Assembly: GCA_964573885.1 (NCBI GenBank)
Contig: CAZNLL010000063.1
Coordinates: forward strand, 1 to 21,405
DNA: 21,405 bases
Source of the DNA: CAZNLL01 sp964573885
GTDB lineage: Bacteria > Desulfobacterota > DSM-4660 > Desulfatiglandales > Desulfatiglandaceae
Direction: 5' to 3'
Below the pieces are notes generated by a model. That model saw nothing but the letters and a program-made list of their open reading frames with translations, did no database searches and was not told where the DNA came from. Position 1 is the stretch's first letter. The number at the start of each line of letters is the position of its first letter. Positions 15,508 through 21,405 of this stretch are shown piece after piece. The position numbers were made by a program, and so were the translations under genes.

Positions 15508-16200
15508 TCACAGGGGCAGTCTTTCCAGGGCTTCCTGGGCCAGGTCCTTGACCCGGCGTTTGGCGAGGCGTCGGTCCAGGTAAAGGAGGAGTTCCTTTTC
15601 GTCTCCTGTAAGTGCCTCAAGGGCGGGGCGGGCTTCTTGGATGCCGAGTAATCCCACGGTCCACGCGGCCGTACCCCTCACCACGTGATCCGGCGATTGA
15701 AGGAAGGGCAATAGAAAGGGGGCGGTATGCTTTAAGAGACTAGGTCTGAACTGGGCGAGCCTTCCTATCCCCCAGACAAGGCCGCGCTGGAGGACTGGAT
15801 GCTCCAGGTAATTCCCGTCCTCCCTCGCATAGGATATTAGTATAGAAGCATATTCCTTTGCAAGCCCTTCATGGGAGGCCAAGATTTCCCCCATGGCCTC
15901 AGGCGAGCCCCAGCCTATCCCGCCGGACTCATCATTAAGGTTCCACATAAGGCGGCGCATTACTACCCTGGCCCCCTCCATGTCTTCTTGGGCCAGGTCC
16001 GCCGTAACCGCACCCATAAGCGTGATCGCCTTCCACTTTATGGCTGCCTCACCATGGTAAAAAAAAGAAATAAGGGGATTCACCACCCGGCGGGCCGGGA
16101 ATTGACGCAGTTCAATCAAGGCGGTTTCAAGGTCTTTTTCTTGGAGCAGTTCGTAGACCCTTTGTTTGAGCACTCGGCCTTTGAGTCTTCTGTTTTTCAT
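15508..16200 (-). CDS. DVU0298-like HEAT repeat protein
   Basis: This 230-residue soluble protein is almost entirely alpha-helical by composition. It shows HEAT/armadillo-type repeats, clearest near the C-terminus (DHVVRGTAAWTVGLLG, then ARPALEAL). A conserved-looking middle block, WNLNDESGGIGWGSPEAMGEIL, and a GLVWGIGRLAQ block match what I recall of proteins annotated as the DVU0298 family in sulfate reducers. The function is unknown; HEAT scaffolds usually bind other proteins. A GGAG motif precedes the ATG. It starts 87 bp downstream of cooS, beyond a stable hairpin, so it is probably transcribed separately or by readthrough. Confidence 0.78.
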   Translation of the reverse strand: MKNRRLKGRVLKQRVYELLQEKDLETALIELRQFPARRVVNPLISFFYHGEAAIKWKAITLMGAVTADLAQEDMEGARVVMRRLMWNLNDESGGIGWGSPEAMGEILASHEGLAKEYASILISYAREDGNYLEHPVLQRGLVWGIGRLAQFRPSLLKHTAPFLLPFLQSPDHVVRGTAAWTVGLLGIQEARPALEALTGDEKELLLYLDRRLAKRRVKDLAQEALERLPL

Positions 16201-16236
16201 GGTGCTCCAGCCGGGTTAAAGGGCAAGTTTAAAGGG

Positions 16237-16276
16237 CATACAGGGGACCGGAATCTGTTCCCCGGTCCCCTGTATG
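16237..16276 (-). terminator. Stable hairpin after cooS
   Basis: The arms at 16237-16251 and 16262-16276 are perfectly complementary over 15 bp (CATACAGGGGACCGG) with a 10-nt loop, 11 bp past the cooS stop. The downstream side lacks a long T-run (CCCTTTAAACTT), so it may be a weak terminator or an mRNA 3'-end stabiliser. It is followed by two TTAAAGGGCA copies on the plus strand (16216-16225 and 16229-16238). Confidence 0.65.
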
Positions 16277-16287
16277 AATAGGCTTGG

Positions 16288-18264
16288 TTAAGCGGCCTCA
16301 ATGTCACGTCTGTCAGACATGTCCATGAGGACCCTTTCCCTGGCCTTGTCAATGCCGAGGGCCTTCCTTTTCTTGTCGATATGATCGACCATCATCCGGG
16401 CCATTTCATGGGGGTCTTTCGCAAATCCCCATTTGCCATATCCGGCCTCTTCCAGCCCCTCGAAAAGGAGCTTGTGGAATTTGGTCCCTTCAATAATAGG
16501 GAAGGTAACACCGAAAACGGTGTAGACCCCTGACCCGACGAAATACTGGCCGATGGAAATGGCCTTTTCGCTCATCCATTCCGGGGCTGCACCCGCGACC
16601 GGCAGGTCTGAAATGCTCTGGCCCAGGCCGCCGACACGCACCATCTCCGCACAGGCGATGAGGATCCGGCTGTTGTCCACACAGGATCCCACGCCGAGCA
16701 CGGGGGGCATCCCCACCGTTTCGCACACTTCCCTGAGCCCCGGTCCGGCGAGGTGGGCGGCTTCGGGGGTGTAAAGCCCGGCCTTGGCCAGGGAGATTTG
16801 TGAGCATCCCGTCTGAACCACCAGCACATCCTTCTTGATCAGTTCCTTGACCAGTTCCACATGAACCCAGTCGTGCTTCACCCGCGGGTTGGTGCACCCC
16901 ACCACGCCGGCGACACCCCTGATCCTTCCGTTAATGATATTATCATTCAAAGGGGTGTAAGAGGCCCTGAAGGTCCCGCCCAGCATGTAATTGATATATT
17001 CGTGGGAAAACCCGTGGACCCCGGCGTTTCTGATGTTCGGGATTTCAACTCGAACATTGCGGTTTTTGAATCGCACAATGGCCCTTTCCACTATAGCGTC
17101 TGTACACTCCCGGGGTTCATGTTCCTCAAACTGGATATGTTCGACCCCCTCAATATGGGCCCTGGGGTTGGTGGTAAAGAGCTTGGTGCCGTAGCACTCG
17201 GCCACGCTCGCCAGGCCCTGCTTGATGCACTGGACGTCCACGCCCATGGCGTCAACGGCCCCTGTGATGAGGACCGCCTCCGTGGACATGAAATTCCCTG
17301 CATGGGGAATGCCGTGACGGGAGAGCATCTCGGCGCCGGAACAGCACATGCCCACCAGGTTGATTCCATTCGCCCCTGCATCCTTGGCCGCCTGGATCAG
17401 GGTGGGATCGTTGACCGATTCCAACATGGATTCAAAGAGGTTGGGTTCATGACCGTGGATGATAATGTTGACCTGGTCCTCTTTGAGACAGCCCATATTG
17501 ACATCCGCCCGCACCGGGGTGGGGGTGCCGTAGAGAATATCAGAGACCTCTGTCGCCACCATGGAGCCCCCCCATCCATCAGAAAGGGCGGTTCGCGTAA
17601 ATTGTTTGGTGATGTTCTCATAATCCTGATCCACCCCCATATGGGTGCGGTGCATCATTTCCATGATTTCTCTCATGGCCCCCCGGGGGGTAACCCCGTT
17701 GTTTCTCCACATTTCCCGGGTTTTTTCCGGGGCCCGCTTTAAAAAGGGGATTTCTCCCTCTATTTGGGTATAGGTCTTCTCCAGGGCTTTATACACGTCC
17801 TTGGCGATGTCTTTGATTTCCCGGCCCTCAACCTCGATACCCAGTTCCAGGGCGACTTCTTCCAGCTTTAACGGGTCTTTGATGGTGTAATCCTTAATAC
17901 TGCCGTTGATCACCTCCCGGAAGACGTCCAACATGCTCATGCCGTGGTCTGTATGGGCCGCCGTGCCTGAGGCGACCATCCGGGCGAAGTTGCGGGCCAT
18001 GATCGTATCAATGGTGGCTCCGCATACGCCTACCTTGGCATAAGGATCTTTGGCGTTGAGCCGACACGGGCCCATGGAACAGTGCTTGCAGCAGGCTGAA
18101 TCAGCACCGATAGGACAGGCCTTCATGGACGCTGCCCGGTGAAAGGCGGTTTCTACCCCGTCCTGGTTCGCCTTTTCCAGCATCTGGGCCGTGGCATCAC
18201 ACACGGTAACATCTCTGGGGTTTAATGTCTTGGGTTCCTGACCCTTTTTGGTTTCTTTAGCCAT
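16288..18264 (-). CDS. cooS: Anaerobic carbon monoxide dehydrogenase, catalytic subunit
   Basis: This 658-residue nickel-iron enzyme interconverts CO and CO2. Cysteines for the D- and B-clusters are in the classical spacing: C50, C58, C59, C62, C67 and C81. Likely C-cluster ligands are H270 or H272 (IHGHEP), C308 (GMCCSG), C346 (VQCIKQG), C457 (VGCTNP), C487 (QTGCSQ) and C528 (GSCVDNSR). The catalytic lysine fits K567 in SEKA. I placed the start at 18264 because AAGGAG lies just upstream; a longer frame to 18357 adds a hydrophobic, unrelated stretch. There is no cooF, cooC or acetyl-CoA synthase gene nearby. The leader carries a motif shared with the perR operator, so redox or peroxide control is plausible. 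All metal ligands are intact, so it should be active if nickel insertion is supplied elsewhere. Confidence 0.97.
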   Translation of the reverse strand: MAKETKKGQEPKTLNPRDVTVCDATAQMLEKANQDGVETAFHRAASMKACPIGADSACCKHCSMGPCRLNAKDPYAKVGVCGATIDTIMARNFARMVASGTAAHTDHGMSMLDVFREVINGSIKDYTIKDPLKLEEVALELGIEVEGREIKDIAKDVYKALEKTYTQIEGEIPFLKRAPEKTREMWRNNGVTPRGAMREIMEMMHRTHMGVDQDYENITKQFTRTALSDGWGGSMVATEVSDILYGTPTPVRADVNMGCLKEDQVNIIIHGHEPNLFESMLESVNDPTLIQAAKDAGANGINLVGMCCSGAEMLSRHGIPHAGNFMSTEAVLITGAVDAMGVDVQCIKQGLASVAECYGTKLFTTNPRAHIEGVEHIQFEEHEPRECTDAIVERAIVRFKNRNVRVEIPNIRNAGVHGFSHEYINYMLGGTFRASYTPLNDNIINGRIRGVAGVVGCTNPRVKHDWVHVELVKELIKKDVLVVQTGCSQISLAKAGLYTPEAAHLAGPGLREVCETVGMPPVLGVGSCVDNSRILIACAEMVRVGGLGQSISDLPVAGAAPEWMSEKAISIGQYFVGSGVYTVFGVTFPIIEGTKFHKLLFEGLEEAGYGKWGFAKDPHEMARMMVDHIDKKRKALGIDKARERVLMDMSDRRDIEAA

Positions 18265-18282
18265 TTTTTTCTCCTTGAAATT

Positions 18283-18312
18283 GCTATAGTTATTAGTAAC
18301 TATTACCGTTAA
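18283..18312 (-). promoter_or_regulatory. PerR-box-like operator and possible promoter of cooS
   Basis: ATAGTTA and TAACTAT (18286-18292 and 18297-18303) form a perfect 7-bp inverted repeat. The 14-mer at 18292-18305 matches the perR operator (21124-21137) at 13 positions, consensus ATTARTAACTATTA. A possible promoter is TTAACG (18307-18312) and TATAGC (18283-18288), 18 bp apart, which would put the operator over the spacer and -10. The 5' leader would then be short. The promoter hexamers are weak; the shared motif is the solid part. Confidence 0.55.
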
Positions 18313-18322
18313 AAGTACACTT

Positions 18323-18347
18323 AAAAAGGCTACTATATGGCCTTTTT
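18323..18347 (-). terminator. Intrinsic terminator of the perR operon
   Basis: The arms AAAAAGGC and GCCTTTTT (18323-18330 and 18340-18347) are perfectly complementary with a 9-nt loop and end in five T on the minus strand. The stop codon of the DUF4177-like gene lies in the loop. It separates that gene from the cooS promoter region. Confidence 0.65.
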
Positions 18348-18557
18348 CCAGAAGCAAAGGATCCCGTCCGTTCCAAAAACCAACTGGACCAGGTCCCAGC
18401 CTTCGGCACCTCTGTCATTGAGGAGGTTCTCCAGGATGCTTATCTGATCTCCGGGTACGTGATCAACGCTGCATTCCCCTTCCCCGGAGCAGAAATAAAC
18501 CACCTGGGTAAAGGCCTCGTTGGGGTGTTTGGTGATTTCATATTCAAACTTCTTCAT
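18333..18557 (-). CDS. Small DUF4177-like protein
   Basis: This 74-residue soluble protein begins MKKFEYEITK and has a LLNDRGAEGWDLVQLV block (45-60), the pattern of DUF4177 proteins, whose function is unknown. Three cysteines (C23, C29, C68) are unusual for such a short protein, and C23/C29 fall in an inserted YFCSGEGEC segment. The start at 18557 is chosen because GGAGGGG precedes it; a frame reaching 18599 has no ribosome binding site. It is the last gene before the terminator at 18323-18347 and 103 bp after the zinc ribbon gene, so it is probably the tail of the oxygen-defence operon. Confidence 0.7.
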   Translation of the reverse strand: MKKFEYEITKHPNEAFTQVVYFCSGEGECSVDHVPGDQISILENLLNDRGAEGWDLVQLVFGTDGILCFWKKAI

Positions 18558-18660
18558 ATCCCCTCCGTGAATGGGGCGAGGAGGGACCTCCAGCCCCATT
18601 TAGCGAATACCACAGCCCCCGAGGCCGCCCCCCCGGGGTACACACTGGAAAATACAGGCC

Positions 18661-18846
18661 TTAGGCCCCTGCATCAAGGCTGCACTTGGTGAAGTCGATC
18701 TCCTTTCCACATCCCTTGCAATTGTGCTTCTTGTCAAACTCATCTGAAAAGATCTCGATCTCTTTTCCACAATTGGGACATTTGCAGGTGAAGGATTTCA
18801 GGTGCTTGAACTGTTCAAAACCGGGGCAATGTTGGGGTGTAGTCAT
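18661..18846 (-). CDS. Small cysteine-rich zinc ribbon protein
   Basis: This is a 61-residue protein with two paired cysteine knuckles, C21-x-C23-xx-C26 and C43-xx-C46, plus C7 and C55. This fits a zinc ribbon or rubredoxin-like metal site. A FSDEFDKKH segment links the knuckles. AGGAGGAGG lies just before the ATG, which makes translation convincing. It lies 32 bp after the flavodoxin gene in the same direction. The function is unknown; in this setting it could be an electron carrier, a metal-binding regulator or a sensor. The stop codon lies inside a short GC hairpin (about 18655-18670) followed by TTTT, a possible weak attenuator. Confidence 0.75.
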   Translation of the reverse strand: MTTPQHCPGFEQFKHLKSFTCKCPNCGKEIEIFSDEFDKKHNCKGCGKEIDFTKCSLDAGA

Positions 18847-18878
18847 GATCCTCCTCCTTTTTGGCTGGTCGTTTGTTT

Positions 18879-19316
18879 CTAACTCCCTATCTTTTTTGCG
18901 ATTTCCCGTCCATAGTCCTGGGCCATCTTGGTCCCGCCCCCCAGGGAAGCGGATTTCAATCGCAACGGCCCTTTAACCATATCCATTTTAAAGATATTTT
19001 TCATGGTGTCAAAGATTCGGCCGGGGGCCTCCCCGCTCCATCCAAAAGCGCCGAATGAACCCCCTGCCTTGCCCTTGAGATCCGCCTTCTCGGCCAGGAA
19101 GAGCATGGTTTTCATCCCCTGCATCATCTCACCATGGTAGGTTGCAGATCCTAATACCAGGGCGTCAAAGCCTTCCAGGGCCGCCTCTTTTTTGATGGTG
19201 GTCACATTAACCATCTCGGCCTCATGGCCTTCCATACGTATTCCTTCTGCAATCAGTTCCGCCTGGGTCTTTGTTTCGCCGGTTCTCGTGGCATAGACCA
19301 GAAGTGCCTTACCCAT
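18879..19316 (-). CDS. Flavodoxin
   Basis: This 145-residue FMN-binding electron carrier has the phosphate loop T10-R-T12-G13-E-T15 (canonical TxTGxT), then VLGSATYHGEMM and FGAFGWSGEAPGRI, which form the two loops that hold the isoalloxazine ring. The lack of an aromatic residue in the usual first loop and the GWSGEA wording resemble the flavodoxin domain of FprA-type flavodiiron proteins more than long-chain flavodoxins. A GGAGGTG site precedes the ATG at 19316. Set among superoxide and peroxide reductases, it likely supplies or relays electrons; the partner is not visible. Confidence 0.9.
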   Translation of the reverse strand: MGKALLVYATRTGETKTQAELIAEGIRMEGHEAEMVNVTTIKKEAALEGFDALVLGSATYHGEMMQGMKTMLFLAEKADLKGKAGGSFGAFGWSGEAPGRIFDTMKNIFKMDMVKGPLRLKSASLGGGTKMAQDYGREIAKKIGS

Positions 19317-19393
19317 GTTTCACCTCCATTGTGACCCGCGGTCAACTTTGGACTTTCACCGGTTACCAAGTACGGGCAGGGCGGAGGGGCGGC

Positions 19394-19549
19394 TCAGGAA
19401 AGCCTGGTATCCCGCCCGGTCTGCCCACAGTCCGGAATGTAGCAAGAAATATCCATAAACTCACACTTCTGTTTGCAAGACGGGCACGCGTCAGGCGGTG
19501 CTGGGGCCTGAAGGGTGTAACCGCATTCTTTACATTTCCAGTCAGCCAT
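19394..19549 (-). CDS. rdl: Rubredoxin-like small iron protein (Rdl type)
   Basis: This 51-residue gene is easily missed. It reads MADWKCKECGYTL, then CPSCKQKC, and ends in a CYIPDCG segment. C6, C9, C22 and C25 form two CxxC knuckles of a rubredoxin-like site, shorter than true rubredoxin (12 residues between the knuckles). C29, C36 and C41 are extra. AAAGGAG lies 9 nt before the ATG. Small rubredoxin-like genes next to perR and rubrerythrin are known from Desulfovibrio; the location between desulfoferrodoxin and flavodoxin fits this. It probably carries electrons to rubrerythrin or desulfoferrodoxin (inference). Confidence 0.85.
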   Translation of the reverse strand: MADWKCKECGYTLQAPAPPDACPSCKQKCEFMDISCYIPDCGQTGRDTRLS

Positions 19550-19575
19550 GCTTTTTTCTCCTTTTTTCTGAGCTG

Positions 19576-19598
19576 ATCCCCGGAGGCCTCTCGGGGAT
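19576..19598 (-). promoter_or_regulatory. Intercistronic hairpin between desulfoferrodoxin and rdl
   Basis: ATCCCCG and CGGGGAT form a 7-bp stem with two further pairs inside, 8 bp past the desulfoferrodoxin stop. There is no T-run, so it may protect the upstream message or mark a processing site rather than terminate. Confidence 0.45.
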
Positions 19599-19606
19599 AA
19601 TTTCGT

Positions 19607-19981
19607 CTATGCCTTCCACAGGCCGTGGACGTTACAGTATTCGCGGGCTGTGACCTGATCCGCGTCGATCTTGAACAGGGCCTCAGGCGTATCACCTGGA
19701 TTAAGGAACTGACGATACGCTTTGCCGTCCGCGATTACCTCGATCCATTCGATGTAGTGCTTTTCTTCCATGGGGTGGGCCACGGATCCGATCTTGACAA
19801 GGAATCCATCCTCACGCTTTTCCACCACGGGCACGTGTTTCTCCTTGGCCGCGTCCACGGTGTTTTCCTTAAAGAGCTTCATGGGTTTACCGCAGCAAAC
19901 CAGTTCTCCTTTTCCGCCATGGAGTACCTCAACAATATTACCGCACGTTTCACACTTGTAGACTTCCAGTTTCTCGGCCAT
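19607..19981 (-). CDS. dfx: Desulfoferrodoxin (superoxide reductase)
   Basis: This 124-residue protein reduces superoxide to hydrogen peroxide without releasing oxygen. The N-terminal desulforedoxin domain has the centre I iron ligands C10, C13, C29 and C30. The catalytic domain has centre II ligands H49, H69, H75, C116 and H119, with E47 in EKHVP. It is thus the two-iron class. I chose the ATG at 19981 because AAGGAGGAG precedes it at normal spacing; an ATG 5 codons upstream lies within that site. It follows rubrerythrin by 78 bp. Rubrerythrin would remove the peroxide it makes. Confidence 0.97.
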   Translation of the reverse strand: MAEKLEVYKCETCGNIVEVLHGGKGELVCCGKPMKLFKENTVDAAKEKHVPVVEKREDGFLVKIGSVAHPMEEKHYIEWIEVIADGKAYRQFLNPGDTPEALFKIDADQVTAREYCNVHGLWKA

Positions 19982-20059
19982 GTTCTCCTCCTTCATACTT
20001 TGTGTTATACAGAAAAATAATTAAACCGCTTCTTTCTTCCACGGTCCACTCCTTATTTC

Positions 20060-20635
20060 CTAATAATTTTCTCCCAAAAGCTCAAAATGGGCCTGGGGAT
20101 GGGCACACGCGGGGCACTGCTCCGGAGCTCCTTTCCCCACATGAATGTATCCACAGTTGCGACATCGCCACAGCGTTTCAGTTTCCCGCTCGAAGACCCG
20201 TCCCGCCTCAATGTTGGCGGCCAGGTCAATGTAACGTTTCTCGTGCTGCTTTTCCGCCACGGCTATGGCCTCGAATACATCCCCGATGGCATTAAAACCT
20301 TCCTCCCGGGCTGTTTTCGCAAAATCGGGATACATCTCTGTGTGTTCGTGATGTTCACCGGCTGCAGCCGCCCTGAGATTTTCAAGGGTACTTCCTATAA
20401 CCCCTGCAGGGAAGCCGGCCTGGACTTCTACGTCGCCCCCTTCCAGGAACTTGAACAGCCGTTTGGCATGCTCTTTTTCCTGGTTGGCGGTTTCTTCAAA
20501 AATAAATGAGATCTGCACGTAACCTTCCTTTTTGGCCTGACTGGAAAAGTAGGTGTAGCGGTTGCGTGCCTGCGATTCCCCGGCAAAGGCGGTTAACAAG
20601 TTCTTTTCGGTACGACTTCCCTTTAAACCACTCAT
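20060..20635 (-). CDS. rbr: Rubrerythrin (peroxidase)
   Basis: This 191-residue protein reduces hydrogen peroxide with electrons from rubredoxin. The diiron four-helix domain shows E20, E53-xx-H56, E94, E97 and E128-xx-H131. The C-terminal rubredoxin-like domain has C158, C161, C174 and C177. The length is that of classical rubrerythrin. The ATG at 20635 overlaps the perR stop (ATGA) and has AAGGAGG upstream; a longer frame to 20704 runs inside perR and is rejected. The tight coupling implies the regulator and enzyme are made together. Confidence 0.97.
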   Translation of the reverse strand: MSGLKGSRTEKNLLTAFAGESQARNRYTYFSSQAKKEGYVQISFIFEETANQEKEHAKRLFKFLEGGDVEVQAGFPAGVIGSTLENLRAAAAGEHHEHTEMYPDFAKTAREEGFNAIGDVFEAIAVAEKQHEKRYIDLAANIEAGRVFERETETLWRCRNCGYIHVGKGAPEQCPACAHPQAHFELLGENY

Positions 20636-21096
20636 TTGGTGCCTCCTTGTTCCCTGGACTGGACTGAAAAATCTTCTGGAAAGCGGTACCCTGCCTTTTG
20701 GCACTGAGAGCAGAGCCCGATAAACTCCAGCCGGTGGCCGAACACGCCGTACTTGGTGAGCTTTCCCAGGGCCCCTTCAATAATCTCCGTGGGGTCTTCA
20801 GAGGGACCCATGGGGAGATCCTCAATCCTACCGCACCGGACACAGGTCAGGTGGTAGTGCTCCTGCACATTGCCGTCAAAACGCATCTGGGTTCGGCCCG
20901 GATCAAGCCGCGTGATCATGCCGCAGGTGGCCAGGATATCCAGATTGCGATAGACGGTTCCCAAACTCACCCGGGGCATGACTTTTCTTACCTCTTCATA
21001 GATCTCGTCGGCCGTGGGATGAGAATGCGATTTTTTTACCACCTCCAGGATTACCTCCCTCTGGGTGGTCATTCTGTATTTCTGTGCTGAAGCCAA
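20632..21096 (-). CDS. perR: Peroxide-sensing Fur-family repressor PerR
   Basis: This 154-residue Fur-family regulator has a winged-helix domain (TTQREVILEVV, then HPTADEIYEEV and SLGTVYRNL) and a dimerisation domain. The five regulatory metal ligands of Bacillus PerR (H37, D85, H91, H93, D104) correspond at a constant offset to H26, D74 (RFD), H80, H82 and D93. The structural zinc site is C85, C88, C129 and C132. The aspartate in RFD favours PerR over Fur. The start is read as TTG at 21096: the next ATG (21072) would begin inside the conserved RMTTQR segment. The ribosome site is weak (GGGG). The upstream palindrome suggests autoregulation. Confidence 0.9.
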   Translation of the reverse strand: MASAQKYRMTTQREVILEVVKKSHSHPTADEIYEEVRKVMPRVSLGTVYRNLDILATCGMITRLDPGRTQMRFDGNVQEHYHLTCVRCGRIEDLPMGPSEDPTEIIEGALGKLTKYGVFGHRLEFIGLCSQCQKAGYRFPEDFSVQSREQGGTK

Positions 21097-21117
21097 TAGG
21101 GGACCCCACTGAGAATT

Positions 21118-21169
21118 TTTACTATTAATAACTATTATTAATAGTAAACCTCCGCCTCGCTGTTGTCAA
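21118..21169 (-). promoter_or_regulatory. perR promoter and overlapping palindromic operator
   Basis: TTGACA (21164-21169) and TACTAT (21141-21146) are spaced 17 bp apart on the minus strand. A perfect inverted repeat, TTTACTATTAAT (21118-21129) and ATTAATAGTAAA (21137-21148) with a 7-bp spacer, covers the -10 and the expected start site. The centre agrees with the 7-1-7 Bacillus PerR box at 11 of 14 positions. The -35 box overlaps the stop codon of the rubredoxin gene. Confidence 0.8.
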
Positions 21170-21375
21170 GCCCCCTCTTCAGCCACGGATCCCGGACCTG
21201 CGAGGGGCCGGAAATTCTTTTTGCTGGCGCCGCACACCGGGCACTTCCAATCATCGGGAAGATCCTGAAAAGGGGTTCCTTTCGGGATCTTACCTTTCCG
21301 GTCCCCCCGGTCCGGATCGTAGATATACCCGCAGTTAACGGTTTGACATTGATACATGTCCTCGGGTCTTGCCAT
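21166..21375 (-). CDS. Rubredoxin with CX4C first knuckle
   Basis: This 69-residue iron-sulfur electron carrier has the iron ligands C10, C15, C45 and C48 with the classical GYIYDPDRGD and LPDDWKCPVCGASKKNF segments. The first knuckle is CQTVNC (CX4C) rather than CxxC, as recalled for the type 2 rubredoxin of Desulfovibrio desulfuricans. I place the start at 21375 (GGGGGAA upstream); ATGs at 21396 and 21400 are alternatives, and the true upstream region leaves the window. Its stop overlaps the -35 box of perR, so it is a separate unit or reads through into the perR operon. It is a likely electron donor to rubrerythrin or desulfoferrodoxin. Confidence 0.92.
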   Translation of the reverse strand: MARPEDMYQCQTVNCGYIYDPDRGDRKGKIPKGTPFQDLPDDWKCPVCGASKKNFRPLAGPGSVAEEGA

Positions 21376-21405
21376 GATGTTCCCCCAAAATTTCATTCAT
21401 TTTTA

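Noticed and set aside
16861..17742. 293-residue plus-strand frame opposite cooS
   Set aside because: It lies wholly opposite conserved cooS sequence and shows no family features.
18265..18357. Hydrophobic N-terminal extension of CooS that looks like a membrane anchor
   Set aside because: It spans the operator and terminator and lacks a ribosome site; the ATG at 18264 has AAGGAG and matches the family length.

Overview
The window reads as a stretch of a GC-rich, strictly anaerobic bacterial chromosome, most likely a sulfate reducer or a relative in the Desulfobacterota (former Deltaproteobacteria). The signs are desulfoferrodoxin, rubrerythrin, a small rubredoxin-like protein, a PerR-type regulator, a nickel-iron carbon monoxide dehydrogenase, a glutaredoxin/ferredoxin-thioredoxin reductase pair, and a HEAT-like protein of the type annotated as the DVU0298 family in Desulfovibrio. 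Twenty-two protein genes are supported. All but one (the adenine deaminase-like gene) lie on the minus strand, so the text below follows transcription from right to left. No RNA gene, insertion sequence, CRISPR array or attachment site was seen.

Right block (about 21375 to 18323): oxygen defence. A rubredoxin with an unusual CX4C first knuckle lies upstream. Then perR, rubrerythrin, desulfoferrodoxin, a 51-residue rubredoxin-like gene, a flavodoxin, a small cysteine-rich zinc ribbon protein and a DUF4177-like protein run head to tail and end in a hairpin terminator. A perfect 12-bp inverted repeat overlaps the -10 element of a TTGACA-17-TACTAT promoter in front of perR, so the operon is probably autorepressed. 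All five regulatory metal ligands of PerR and its four zinc cysteines are present.

CO dehydrogenase unit (18312 to 16237): cooS stands alone, without cooF, cooC or acetyl-CoA synthase genes. It has its own leader, placed after the terminator of the previous operon. That leader carries a 14-bp element that matches the perR operator at 13 positions, which suggests cooS belongs to the same regulon. A 15-bp-stem hairpin follows its stop codon.

Middle block (16200 to 7274): a DVU0298-like HEAT protein, then glutaredoxin and ferredoxin-thioredoxin reductase catalytic subunit (ATGA overlap), short-form 6-phosphogluconate dehydrogenase, glucose-6-phosphate dehydrogenase, glucose-6-phosphate isomerase, glucokinase, a DUF2889 protein and a tandem SagB-type nitroreductase (the last three joined by ATGA overlaps). 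This looks like a glucose phosphorylation and oxidative pentose phosphate operon that makes reducing power, with two redox-related passengers at each end. No 6-phosphogluconolactonase is present.

Left block: an adenine deaminase-like gene on the plus strand overlaps the sagB-like gene tail to tail by 37 bp. A 569-bp gene-free region follows, then a DUF5661-SbcD-like-SbcC-like DNA repair operon. The SbcC-like gene contains a 100-base run of N.

The strongest candidate for something new is the inferred PerR-type regulon that joins an extended oxygen-defence operon, including two small unknown proteins, to a solitary CO dehydrogenase.
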